The notes under the pieces: model-generated | What the model was told of the DNA's origin: nothing | The model's input: only the letters and a program-made list of their open reading frames with translations | The model's database searches: none | Part shown: positions 1 through 11,670 of the stretch, piece by piece | Numbering within the stretch: the stretch's first letter is position 1 | Layout of the letters: the number at the start of each line of letters is the position of its first letter | DNA from: Microthyrium microscopicum | Taxonomy: Eukaryota; Ascomycota; Dothideomycetes; Microthyriales; Microthyriaceae | Reading direction: 5' to 3' | DNA length: 64,000 nucleotides | Assembly (NCBI GenBank): GCA_010405405.1 | Contig: MU004231.1 | Span: 4,400,689-4,464,688, forward strand | Translations under genes and position numbers: made by a program

Positions 1-1030
1 AATAAATAAAGTATATTAAAACTATAAAAGATATAACTACTAAAGAGCTAGTAGAACTTATAGAAAGAAGAGTTTTCTTAAAAAAAGGCCTACTAATAAG
101 TATTATATTAGATAAAGAATCTATCTTTATAAATAAATTTTAGACTAAACTATACTAAGCAAAAAAGGTAAAACGTAGGCTATCTATAATCTAGTATCTA
201 TAAACTAATAGCTAGACTAAGTAATAAAACTTAGTACTAAGATATTACCTATAAGCCTTTACTACTAAAAACTAAATAAACTAGTTAAGCCTCCTATCTA
301 TAGCATAATAAGTAATAAATATATTTTATAATAAAATACTTAACTATATCCTAAATATAGCTAAAATAAGATATAAACTAACTCTTTTAGTAGACCTTCT
401 TATAGATTCTAAGGATAAGCTTAAAGAAGAAGAAAATAAGGTAGTAATAGTAAAGTAAAGAGTAATAAGAATAGAATAAAACTAAGAAAAGATAGTAAAA
501 CGCTAAGGAAAAGCAATAGAATACTAAGCTAAGTTTTATAATAAGAAGTATACTCTAATGTTATTCTATATAGAAGATAAAGTCCTATTATTAATAAAGA
601 ATATTAAACTTAAACTACTAAGTAAGAAGCTAGCCCCTTACTATATAGGACTATTTAATATCTAAGACATAATTAAAGAATAAGCTTACTAACTAAACCT
701 CTTAATAGGCTACTAAATTTATAACGTCTTTTATATATCTAAACTTAAGCTATATTATTAAAGAGAAGGTTAAAAAGAACTAGAGCTCTTTATAGCTATT
801 AAGCTAGAAGACAAAGAAAAATAGGAGGTAAGAGCTATCTTAGATAAAAGAAAATAAAAAAGAAAAGTTAAATACTTTATCTATTAGTAAGGATATCCTC
901 TAATTTATAATTCTTAGAAATAAGAAGAAGATTATAAGAACGTATAAGACTTAATTAAGGTTTTTAAAGAAGCTAATAGACTTAAGCTTATTATTATAAA
1001 GAAAAAAAAAAAGAAGAATAAAACTATAAA
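1..1030 (+). mobile_element. Ty3/gypsy chromovirus LTR-retrotransposon fossil (3' end of pol)
   Basis: Conceptual reading of the plus strand recalls the late part of a Ty3/gypsy integrase (the core stretch preceding the fungal 'HPQTDGQTE' motif region, about 100-330), then the integrase C-terminal region (about 590-760) and a chromodomain-like segment ending in a 'GYP...' core (about 860-1000). That order is typical of chromoviruses. The copy is cut by the left window edge and is broken throughout, with dozens of breaks, as expected after RIP. LTRs were not identified. Age cannot be judged from divergence because RIP changes many bases at once. Confidence 0.6.
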
Positions 1031-4000
1031 AAAAGACATTATAAGAAAGAGGAGATTTTTATACGCTTTTTATTTATTATAGAAAAGTAACTAATTAGTA
1101 AAATAAAAAATAGAAAACTAAAAATAGAAATAGTAAAAATTATAGCTAGGTAAACTACTAGTAAGACGTAAATAAAACCTAAATAAAATTAAAGAGTTTT
1201 ATAAGAGACTAATAAGCTAGTACTATAAAAAAAGAACCCTCTTCTATAAAGATAAAAGGAGCAAACTATTAGTAAATATAATAAAAAATAAGAATTTTTC
1301 CTAAACGCTATAACTATAAATAGCAAGTTAATAAAAAGGCTAGTTCTAAAAAATATTAAGACTAGTAACTTATACCTAAAGAAATAAATAAATATAGTAT
1401 TTACGTAACTAAAATATAACCTAATTACTAAACCTTAATTCTATATATTAAGACGCTATAACTTTAAAAGTAGGTATTAGATATTATTAGTTACTTTAAG
1501 ACTACTAAGAAAAGAGTACGTAATAGATATAGCTAAAGTAATTAGTATACTATTAGTAAATAAGTAAGTAGGTAAAGAAATATTATAAGTTATAAGTACT
1601 ATAAGTATAAGAAGAAGATAAAAATAGCTAGGATTAATACTAATAAAATTAATACTACTATCTAGGTTATAATAAATAGTTACTCTACTAGTAGCATAAC
1701 ACTACTAGAATTAGTAAAGAGAGTAAGCTATTTTATTAGTATATTAAGCCTAAGCCTAAGTAGCTAAAGAGGAGCTATAAAAGAGTAATATAGTCTCTTT
1801 ATTAAACTACTTAGTCTATATACTACTTACCTCCTTATTCTTAATCTTCTTTATAGTAAGCAAATATACTATAAAGCGTAAGGTACTAATATTTAAAATA
1901 AATTTAAGAGGCATATAGACTCTAAATATAGTAATATCTTTTCCATTTTAGACTAAAGGAGATAAGAAGCAAATATAAAGATGATTACCTTATATAGACA
2001 AACCGCTAGTAAGTAAAAATAATAAAGGGTTATTAATAGTAAAACTTAGCTCTTAGTAAGAATTAAGTAGTTTAAAGCCTTCTAAGTAGATTCTTATAAG
2101 CTAGATAAGTGCTTAAACCTATAATTAAGTATAGGACATAGGTAGAAGATAATTCTAAGAATAATAGTTAGTAAAAGTATAACTTATAGATAAAATACAA
2201 AAGAACCTATACTAAAATACTAAATATTATTAACTTACTCTAGTATATTTTTAATATAACTAAGTATAGTATAAATATAGAATACTATATTTAAGGCTAT
2301 AGAATAGCTATAGCTTTCTAAGTAACCCTCTATATAATACTAAGCTATAATAAAAGTATTATAAGCTTATTAATAATACGTTAACTTCTTATTATAAATA
2401 TAGTATATATTACTACGCTAATAAAACTTAATAAAGGAACCTAAAGGCATAATAACTATAATAGAACTTATAGAGTTAAGAAATATAAAGTAAATATATA
2501 AGTAGATTAAGTTATTTATAATTTTATTAAAAACTATAAGTACCTAAATAAAGGTTAGTACGTAAGCTATATTTAAGTTACTAATAAGATACTTATAATA
2601 TTATAATAGTACTTTTAGTAAGTATAGTAATAGTACTTAATAAAGTTATTCTTATAACTATATATAGTACTCTATAAGATATAGCTACTATTAAGATAAT
2701 AATAGACTATATTATTAATAATATTCTACGAATATTAGAAGTAATATAAGAAGAGAAGTAAAGTAAGTATAGCTTAAGAGTAAGATATAATTTAAGCAAC
2801 ATTCTATAAAGGTATAAATTAGTAAAAGAATTAGGCACGTTACTTATAATATACTTACTATAAAGGCTTACTACTAAGTAGTCTAAGCTATAAAACCTAG
2901 GTCTACATTTCCTAGCTTACTAAGTAAGTTATCTAACTTAGACTTCTTACTATTTAGAAATAATATATAAAGTAGCATAAAAGTACTCTAGTAAGTAGTC
3001 TACTTTTTAATTATAAAATAAGTAGTAAGTAGCTATAAAGGCTCTAGTAATAGAGTATCCTTATAATAACGTTTTCTATTAGCTTAAGAGACGTATAGAG
3101 TATAGGTTAGCTATAAAGTAGAGTTAGTAATTAAGTTAATTATAGTAGTACTAAGAAGTACTTAGAGTAGATAATAAAAGCTATTAATACTATATTAGGC
3201 TAAATAAGAAATAAATAGCAAATTAGCACTAGTAATAATATAGCCTAAGGACAATAAGACGTAAAGAGTTAATAAGCCTCCCTAAGGCTCTAAGAAAGCT
3301 ACCTAGTTAGTAAGTTAGACTAAGTTATAATTACGTAACTTAAGTTCCTTAAAGGCGCACTAAAGACTTTATAGAGTATAAGGAGTAGTAAAACGCTAGT
3401 AAGTTATATGCTTAAAAAGTTAGCTACTACGTTACTAAGATTATTAAAACTTCTAAAAAGCATAATATATTCTTAAAGAATAATTATCTAGGTTAAGGTT
3501 AATTAACTACTTACTCTTCTATAAATCGCTATTATTAATAAAGTCGTTATTATTAAAAGAATTAATATTAATAGAGTCCTAATAAGATAAACTACTACTA
3601 TATAAACTACTAAAATAATAATAAGAAAACATTATAAAAGAATAATTAAAACGCTATTAGAATATACGTTAAAAAGTTAAAATTATTAGAAATAAGTAAA
3701 GAGAGTATAAATAAAGTATAAAAAGAGTATAAGTTAAATTAAGGACTCTAGAAAGACATAGTTTTAAAAACTTTTAAAATTTTAGATAAGTAATATACTT
3801 ATAAATTACTTATAAAAAGAAAAAGTTATAGTATTAAGAAAATAGAGTATTATAGTTTTAAAATATTTTAGTATTATATATACGCGTAATACTATTATAA
3901 TAAATAGAGTTATTATTACCTATATAGTAAGTACTATAGTAACTTTAGAAATAGAAATACTATAAGTTAAGACTATACCTACTAAAAGAAGAAAGCATAA

Positions 4001-4379
4001 TAGCTAAGTTGTTAAGAGTAATTTCCTTTAAGAGAGAAGACTTTATTATAAACTTCTATAGACTTACTATAGAGATATAGGTATTCTACTACCTTCTTAC
4101 TTACTCTACTCTTATAGTACGCTATAAGAAGACTCTTTATTAATAAACTACTAGGTTAATATAAATAGTACCTATTCTCTACTATAACGAGATAAAGCTA
4201 AAATAGAGCTAAAGATAAGTAGAAGAAGTAGCCTTACTAAAGAAGAGACAAAGAGGAGTATAAGTAAAGAAGTAGACTTAATTTCTTAGAAGATTAAGTA
4301 TTAGTCTTATCTTAATACTAGTTCTTAGAATCTATTTTCTTTGCTTTAAACTATCTTTTATAAGATCTATAATACTAAA

Positions 4380-5745
4380 ATCTAAAACTAGAGATTTATG
4401 CTACTATTAGAGCTTACTATATATTACGTATAATTCTTATACTAATAGCTACGTTTAATCTAAATCTTTACTAATTTAACGTTATAAATACCTTCCTAAA
4501 TGCTATTCTAGATAAAATAGTTCTAATTTAATACCTTAAAAGCTTTAATATTTCTAGAAAGGTCTTACTACTTTGCTATACCCTCTATAAACTACTAAGA
4601 TCTCTATTATTATAGTATTAAGATATAAGAGCTACTCTCTATATAATAAAGTTTAAGCCTATTCTAAAAGACCCCTATCTTTTTAAATATATTTAGTATC
4701 TTATCTTTCTTTTTTATTATATTAATAACTTCCTCTTTCTCTTACTAAAAGCATATTAAGTAGAAGTAGATAAAATAAAATATAAACTTAATACGTACTA
4801 CGCTATAAGGAATTTAGGCACCCTAAAAAGCTTCTTTAATATTTAAATACTTTAAGATTAAGCTAATTAAAAGCTCTAGATTTTATAAGATTAGTATATT
4901 AATAAAATTAGTGCTAAATTCTAGCTTAATGTTATAAAGAAGACTAAATACGTTATTCCTATCTTAAATTTTATTAAACTTATTCTAAATAAAGAATAAA
5001 TATCTAAAGATTAAATCTATACTTTCTAAATGCGTTATAGCTCTATAATCTACCTTATAATAGTATATAAGCTAGATATCTATTATATAGCCTCTTATTT
5101 AAGCTATTTTAATTAGAATCCTTCTAAGCTTTACTACTATAAAATTAAGAGAACTATTCTATATCTTTAAGTAATAAAATACCTTACGCTTAAGTATTAT
5201 AAAACTACTAAAGTACTTACTACTAGCAAAGAAGTATTTTTTATAGCCTATAATACTATATTTATAAATAATTAAGAGACTTAAAGATTAACCTAAGGCT
5301 TTTTATTTAACCTATTTAGAGAACCTATTAACTAGTAATCTTTATACTAAAAGATAGTCTTAACATCTATAATAGAAGTAGAACTTCTATTCTTCTTAAA
5401 TACCTTAAAAGAGCTAATCTTAATCTAACGCCTCTTCTTATAGCTTAAGTTTAATCCTAATATTAAAATACTAATATTAAATAATAATACTTAAATAGTA
5501 GGTATTATAATAAAGTAGGCTTAGCTTTTATCTTCTAGATTAAAGTATGTTAATATATATTAGTTTTAGCTTTATTAAGAGGTTATAAAGGGCTATATCT
5601 CTATTAAATAAGTTCCTATAGGAGAGATACTAGTAGATAGTTTAATAAAAGCTTTCTCTCTATAAGAATATAAGAAGTTTAGGAAGATACTAAATTTAGT
5701 AGATATAAAGTACTTAGTACTAGCTTAAGAAGATTCTTTCTAGAA
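4380..5745 (+). mobile_element. Ty1/copia LTR-retrotransposon fossil (RT-RNase H part of pol)
   Basis: The plus strand recalls the copia reverse transcriptase: a segment resembling 'FDVxNAFLN' near 4460-4510, a 'LLxALYGLxxSPRLWY'-like stretch near 4560-4610, and a region like the RT active site near 4700-4740. It is followed by an RNase H domain and the conserved tail near 5490-5740 (the 'DGLTKAL...EF' region). The copy is broken throughout by heavy RIP, with dozens of breaks. Gag, protease and integrase parts and the LTRs could not be recognised. It lies in the same orientation as the gypsy fossil about 3.3 kb upstream. Confidence 0.6.
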
Positions 5746-6189
5746 CGCTATAAATACTTCTACTACTACTATAAATTGCTAAATCTCCTATATTTTTATA
5801 TAAGCTAGATCTTTTACGCTAAGGCTATCTAATAGTACTCTTTATTTCCTATTTTAACTAATTTTAATATTTTAGTAGCTTAGTTTTAAAAAACCTAAAA
5901 ATTAATATTCCTTTATACTTAATACTAAGTATATCTTAAAATCTATAGATTAGAAACTTAGGAAGTATAATAAAAGGTTTATTCTAAACCCTAAATCTAC
6001 GCTAGTTCTAATTTAGGATTAAAAAGTAAAAATACTAAAATTTAGCCTTTATTAGCTATTATATCTTTTTGCCTTTTCTACCCCTTTCTATATATTACTT
6101 TTACCTTTATTATAGCCTAAATTCTAGGCTCTAAGAAGACACGTTTTATGTTTTTAATAGGGTATAAATACTATAGTTATTGCAGTAGT

Positions 6190-7243
6190 TACTTAATTAG
6201 ATTCTTTAATGTTCCCTTTACTAATTCTGCATTCCCTAAGCTGCACGGACCGTATTCCGTCAGTTAGGTTGTCGGAAGTACATGATAGTGAGATATTAAT
6301 ATCCGAATTATCTATTCCGTACCTGACAGCCTGTCGAATCACCCTAGGCTTACCATTTGCTGCCAGCTCACTACTCACCTACATCTTCTTCTATTATTCT
6401 CTACCACTCGTCGCTTTGTTTGGATCTGGCAGCGTTGATAACAACAATCTCAAGATCAGCTCGACTTTTTGAGGCTCAAAGGCCCCGCGCTCCCGATAGT
6501 CTAGGCCAGGAACAAGGCAATCTCGCGACTTAGCGATCCACTTAGACTTCAACGCGTCTTGACCACCACCGGCCGACCTAAACTCAACACCAACTACTGC
6601 GCATCCATCACCCTTTCTCCTACCTACACGCTACATTTCTACCCATTACTGCAAAACGTATACCTTCGACATATCCTGGAACCTTTTTCTTCTTCCCGCT
6701 GCTCCGCGAGCTCGATTATGCGCTATCCCCTCTCGATTCAGCATACGCGCTATCAAAATAAAACATCTCTCGGTTCCAACAGTCGCCCCTAATTGCTGCT
6801 GTCCTCTACAGTAAGTCTACTTTGATGTTTTATATGCACTCACATACCTGAATCGCGCATCCCATATCATGCTTCTCGATTATTCTGCGCCATCCTTGAA
6901 ACTCTTGGACCCCCTGGACAAGCTTGATGATAATCAGTCGATCAATAAGACTGTCATTCTATATGTGCCTGTCTTATTGCGCCTCAAACTCTCATCATTC
7001 AGCATTGACACGAAACAATCTTCTCATTCAACATACTAAATTATCCTAGATTCGAGCCTTGTTCCTTCACACGCTGAACTCGCTTTATTGTTTAAATTCT
7101 TCCACGATCACCTTCATAATTACTACCGCGTTCCCGCACTTGGGTGCGCGGATACGTCCAACTCAAGGGATATTACGCTCCTCGGTCTGCTGCTGCGCAA
7201 CCTATTTGCCCTTCATCTCGGTTCATCCTAGTACTGATTAATC
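6190..7243. other. Intergenic region / promoter and leader of the 7244 gene
   Basis: Ordinary base composition returns here. The stretch is pyrimidine-rich on the plus strand from about 6560 to 7230, as is common in fungal leaders. A GTAAGT donor-like site lies near 6810, so a 5'UTR intron is possible but not shown. Short open frames here have no recognisable content. Confidence 0.5.
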
Positions 7244-9125
7244 ATGGATAACTTTTGGAAACGAATTCCACGCGGAAACAAATCTCGGGATAGTCAGCAA
7301 ATTGGAAGTCCAGTTTTGGTCAACAGTTCAGTGGACAGTGAGAGGCTGCAAAACATGCCATCGGTGCACGACGCACGCCCATCTCATACTGGAAGCTATC
7401 AGCCAGCTCCAACGTAGGTCGCATGTTTTTATCTGATGTTCTAACATACTGATCCGTTCAAGGCCAACATCCTACGGCAATGCTCGAAACCAAATCAACT
7501 CTATGGCGCCAAGCGTATCGTCCGTCTACTCCCAGCCATATGATCACGTTGGAACCAATAACAGACAAGCTCGGGCTCCAGTAGCTTCATCCTACTATGG
7601 TGATGGCGATGTATCTCCTCCCGAATCGCCTCATTCCTATCCAGTCCAGCAACCACATAATGATGGCGACGTTTCTCCAATTGACAATACCCTCGAATCC
7701 GATATTCATCCAGCATTTCGAACGAAAAATAAACTAGGGGGAAGTAATATTCCTGTTCCTCGAAAAAACCCTCCAGTGGCACGCAAGGTCACCCCCCGCG
7801 CGTACAATCGAGACCCAAATCAGCCGCTCAAGTGGGACAAATATACGGGTGAACCTACCAGTCCCGATAAAGGTGTTGATTCAGGAGTAAAGCCAGAGAG
7901 CGTAGTGGCTGTACTTGAGCGTACCCGCGCTGCGCTACAAAGTGCTCGGCTCAGATCAGCTCCAGACGCGGCAGCCAATTCTGCGACCAAGAAGGTTGAA
8001 ACTCGACCTCCTTGGAAGGGTGCTAGTGGAAGAGAGGCAGTTGTCCCACCCGTTCAAGATAAACCTGGTCAAAAATTGCCTATTCCTCAACGAGAAGTTC
8101 GAAGACCAGTCGCAATGCCGACTCCACCCATGAGCTCAAGCCCTGTAATCGCGCGAACGAATGAGGCTGAACATGAAACCGAGCATGCGTCTACTTCTCC
8201 TAGACAGCCACAAGCTATAGAAACAATTAGGCCTGTAGGCACGCCCGACCGTTCCAATGCCGGCGAAACTTCATCTTATGCTGTACACCCGGTTACCAAT
8301 ACCCATCACCCCTCTTCAACACATAATGCGGCTCCTATTCCCGCTGATGCCTACAATCCACGCACACCTACCGAAGATACTCCCCGCCGTAGCGACGATA
8401 CCATTCGCAACAACGAACAGCGCAAGAGAAGTAATTCGCGACCGGATGATCAGTTCGACAGCCGCTTCAGCTGGACAACGCAAGCAACAAACACAACTTA
8501 CCAAGGACACTCTCCACCACCCAGCCCACCACCTCCTCTCCCAACAAACTTCCCGCATTACTCCTCCTTCACGAACCCACCAGCCGATTCCATCATGAAC
8601 CGCCGCCGTCCCGTTCCCGCGCGCACCTACTCTCCTCCCTCCCCCGTCAGCTCACCCATAATATCAAACAACGCCCCGCGTCGCAAACCAATCGGTCTCG
8701 GTCTCGGCGTCTCCACCCTCCATCCAACCCGCACATCCTCGCGCGCGCCCTCCATCCACAGCACCACAACAACAACCACATCCGGCGGGGACAAAGCTCT
8801 CCCACCCACACCCCAGCAACTGGCATCATCGGATCACGTCGGGCAGCTTAATGCGCAGCTCGACGATCTGCGAAACCAGCGGCGCAATCTAGACCGCATA
8901 CTGCGAGACCTTGAAGGACCGGAAGCGAAGAACCCTCTCAACACAACTTTCCGTGAAGAACGCGAACGGGAGAAAAATATTGTGGCGATTAAGAGCGAAC
9001 TTAATGAGATTAATATGCTGGAGCATGATATTGGGCTTAAACTGCATCGGGCGAATAAGAAGAGGGAGAGGGAGGAGGGGTATGAGGGATTTACGACGTT
9101 GTGGGTTAGACGGGTCACTAGTTGA
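7244..9125 (+). CDS. Hypothetical disordered protein with C-terminal coiled coil
   Basis: Two exons (7244-7413, 7463-9125) joined over a 49-bp intron give 610 residues. The intron is needed because an in-frame TAG follows the donor at once. The start at 7244 (context ATCATGG) extends a conserved-looking N-terminus beginning MDNFWKRIPRG. Most of the protein is low-complexity and rich in Pro, Ser, Thr and Arg, with a run of prolines near residue 340, so it is probably disordered. The last ~110 residues are charged and helical (LNAQLDDLRNQRRNLDR and following) and should form a coiled coil. I do not recognise a named family; a scaffold or cytoskeleton-associated role would only be a guess. No signal peptide or membrane segment is visible. 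Confidence 0.85.
7414..7462 (+). other. Intron of the 7244 gene
   Basis: The 49-bp intron has donor GTAGGT, a CTGAT branch-like site and acceptor CAAG. Joining across it gives ...PAPTPTSYG... in frame. Confidence 0.8.
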
Positions 9126-10183
9126 AGAGGGAAGGAAGGAAGGAAGGTGAGATGCCTTTGGCTGTATGTGTTTGGTGTTGAAAAGAAGGAGAGATGGGAA
9201 GACGAAGCAGATCAAGTCTACTGCTGCCAGGCTTCGGGCTCCAGATGCTGCGAGCTTGTTGTCTATGAAGCGTGTGTTTTTCAATGTCTGGATATCCACT
9301 GTCTGTTTGTATTTGATATATCCCCTGATGCTTCAATGTTAATGAACTCTCTATGTTTGAACAGCCTGTACATCTTTTGTAGTGTAGTTATGAACTTACA
9401 ATGATCAACTAATGAATCTGTATATATACGTTCAAGCTACATGAGATGCTTAAAAGAATCCCATTCAGTCATAGCCCGCTCTTTGCTCTTGATTTTCGAT
9501 TTGCCATCGTAAGCGCTCCATGAGTGGTCACACTGCGTTCTTTGAAGAGATAGTATGAGTTTGACCTGCAAAGCAATGGATCAAAAATGATGACGAGAAG
9601 ACTCGACAAGGCTTGCGATAAGGCTGAGATCTGACATCATTTGAACCAAAATCGCGAATCTGAGTGGTCAATTTCGAGTATCAAAATGTGCGTATTGTTT
9701 ACAGTCTCTTGCACCATCCAACGCAGGAGGAGTACAAACACAGCGAAAGAGGCAATGGTTTCCAGGCGAATAAGAGGCGTCAATTCGACGGAAGTAGTAG
9801 TAGTATGAATAATGTATGATGAGTGATACTCGTAGTCCTTATTCCCAATGATCCTGTGGTGGTATTCCCCCGGGAATCGGTAACAACCACTCCAATCTCC
9901 ATCGCCATTATTAATTGCGGGCCAGTTAACCCCGGAGGGCACTTGCCTCCATATTTGTTTGAAGAGTTACTGGTAGCCTTCCAAAGGGAAGCTTTTCCCA
10001 ATGTAGATAACCTGTACCTTCCCCCACATTCTACGTCGCATAGCTCACTGCGTGTTTCTCATGCTTCTTCGTCCTTCTGCTCTAGCACAACATCTACCAA
10101 AACTACTAAATAACACTCAAGCTGCTGCTTGTTTTCGCTTCACACACTCAATCCATCCCAATTTACACAGATATCTATCCACA
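9126..10183. other. Intergenic region, 3'UTR and aldo/keto reductase promoter
   Basis: No gene was recognised. The stretch from about 10061 may be translated as an N-terminal leader of the next gene (see findings). The rest shows only short random frames. Confidence 0.5.
9129..9147 (+). repeat. GGAA microsatellite
   Basis: About four tandem GGAA units lie a few bases after the stop codon of the preceding gene, in its probable 3'UTR. Confidence 0.8.
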
Positions 10184-11382
10184 ATGGCAGTACGCAGTGC
10201 TTTCGATCCCAAAGACATGGTCTTTCGCCACCTTGGACCGACTGGTCTAAAGGTGTCGGTTCTCTCATATGGCGGCTGGGTGAGTTTCAATCACAATGTG
10301 AGCTAGAGCTTCAATTAACTCTCAAAAGCTCACAGTCGGCGGTACTCAAAAAGGTGCTATCGTCAAGGAGTTGATGCAGACCGCATGGAGCTATGGTACG
10401 TTCCGTTGTTGGACTCGAGAGTTTTCGAGTCACTGACGTCAATACAGGTATCAACTTTTTCGACAATGCCGAGACATATTCAAATGGTCAGTCTGAAATT
10501 GAGATGGGACAGGCCTTTAAAGAACTCAATTGGCCTCGCGATGAATACGTGCTGTCTACCAAAGTCTTCTTTGGCACTGGTCGCAAGGAGCCAAACACCA
10601 GAGGTCTATCACGAAAGCACGTCATTGAAGGTCTAAAGAGCTCCCTTGAGCGACTACAGACTCCATATGTCGACATTGTTTTCGCTCATCGCCCTGATAT
10701 TGGGTGAGTAGTCTTCATAAATCGATACAAGAATGTTGTTAAATTTTGTAGAACGCCCATGAAAGAGATTGTGGAGGGCTTCACTCAAGCCATCCGCAAC
10801 CTGAATCTCGCCTACTACTGGGGAACTTCAGAGTGGTCAGCATCTCAGATCACCGAAGCTACTCTCATCGCCGAAAAGTACAACCTGATCGCTCCAGTTG
10901 CTGAGCAGCCACAATATAACGCCTTCCACCGTGAGCGATTCGAGGTTGAGTATGCGCCACTCTACGAGCAATTCCAGTACGGAACCACCATCTGGTCTCC
11001 TCTAGCCTCAGGTATCCTCACTGGCAAGTACAACGACGGTATTCCCGATGACTCTCGATTCGCCACCAACCCATCCTTCTTCTCTGGCACAGTCAAGTCC
11101 CTCCAAACAGACGAAGGAAAGGACAAGATCGAGAAAGTTCGCGCCCTCACCAAGATCGCCGAAAAACTTGGTGGTTCACCTTCTCAGCTCGCCATTGCTT
11201 GGGCAGCTGCAAACCCGAACGTCAGCACTGTCATTCTTGGTGCTACAAAGGTTGAGCAGTTGAAGGATAACTGCGAGGCACTCAAATTGCTTCCAAAGCT
11301 CACTGATGAAGTCATGGAGGAGATTGATGGCATCTTGAAGAACAAGCCTGCTCAGATGCCAGACTTTGGTCGCAGAAGGTAA
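10184..11382 (+). CDS. Aldo/keto reductase, Kv-beta-subunit-like
   Basis: Four exons (10184-10279, 10329-10395, 10448-10703, 10752-11382) give 349 residues, the usual size of the family. It starts with the typical '[19 protein letters not shown]' strand. The NADPH-dependent catalytic tetrad is visible: Asp in [10 protein letters not shown], Tyr in the same motif, Lys in 'LSTK' and His in 'FAHRPD'. The C-terminal '[15 protein letters not shown]' stretch is the NADP-binding signature of the AKR6/Kv-beta group. It probably reduces aldehydes or ketones; the substrate is unknown. ATG 10184 has a strong context (CACAATGG), but the frame is open upstream to ATG 10061. That extension of 41 residues has no acidic residue and looks like a mitochondrial leader. 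It is convergent with the siderophore synthetase; nothing ties the two functionally. Confidence 0.92.
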
Positions 11383-11670
11383 GGGTTCTACATACCCTGA
11401 GAGCTGGAGGGAGACACGGTCCATGTATACATGGCTAGATGTGGTCGGCTCGTGTTCGTTACCTCCTGTCTGTTTTATGGCATAGGTTACTGATACTTGA
11501 GTTCTCTTAGGACACCGAAACCAAAGAAGTCAAAAGCCAATTTGTAGGAGCAAAGAGATAAAAGCTAGATAAACTACGTAGGAAAACGAAACACTTTTAC
11601 AGTCCTCTTACTCCAGAATCCTAGAAAGTCAAGTAAACCAAGCATGCATAACTTTTCCACCTCCAGTAAA
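11383..11670. other. Short convergent intergenic region
   Basis: The 3' ends of the aldo/keto reductase and the synthetase face each other here. Nothing else is visible. Confidence 0.6.

Larger units (their letters stand above)
1..6180. repeat. RIP-degraded AT-rich repeat block
   Basis: The whole stretch is extremely AT-rich, with TpA everywhere and CpA, TpG and CpG nearly absent; most of the remaining CG pairs sit in ACG. This is the footprint of repeat-induced point mutation, which turns CpA into TpA on both strands of duplicated DNA. No host gene is visible. Two old retroelement fossils can be recognised (near 1-1030 and 4380-5745). The part between them, about 1030-4380, is equally degraded and I could not assign it to a family. 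The block ends abruptly near 6180-6200, where ordinary composition begins. It runs off the left edge of the window. Confidence 0.9.

Noticed and set aside
1-6180. Centromere or mitochondrial DNA
   Set aside because: The AT bias comes with CpA/TpG loss and retroelement protein traces, which RIP explains; there are no mitochondrial genes.
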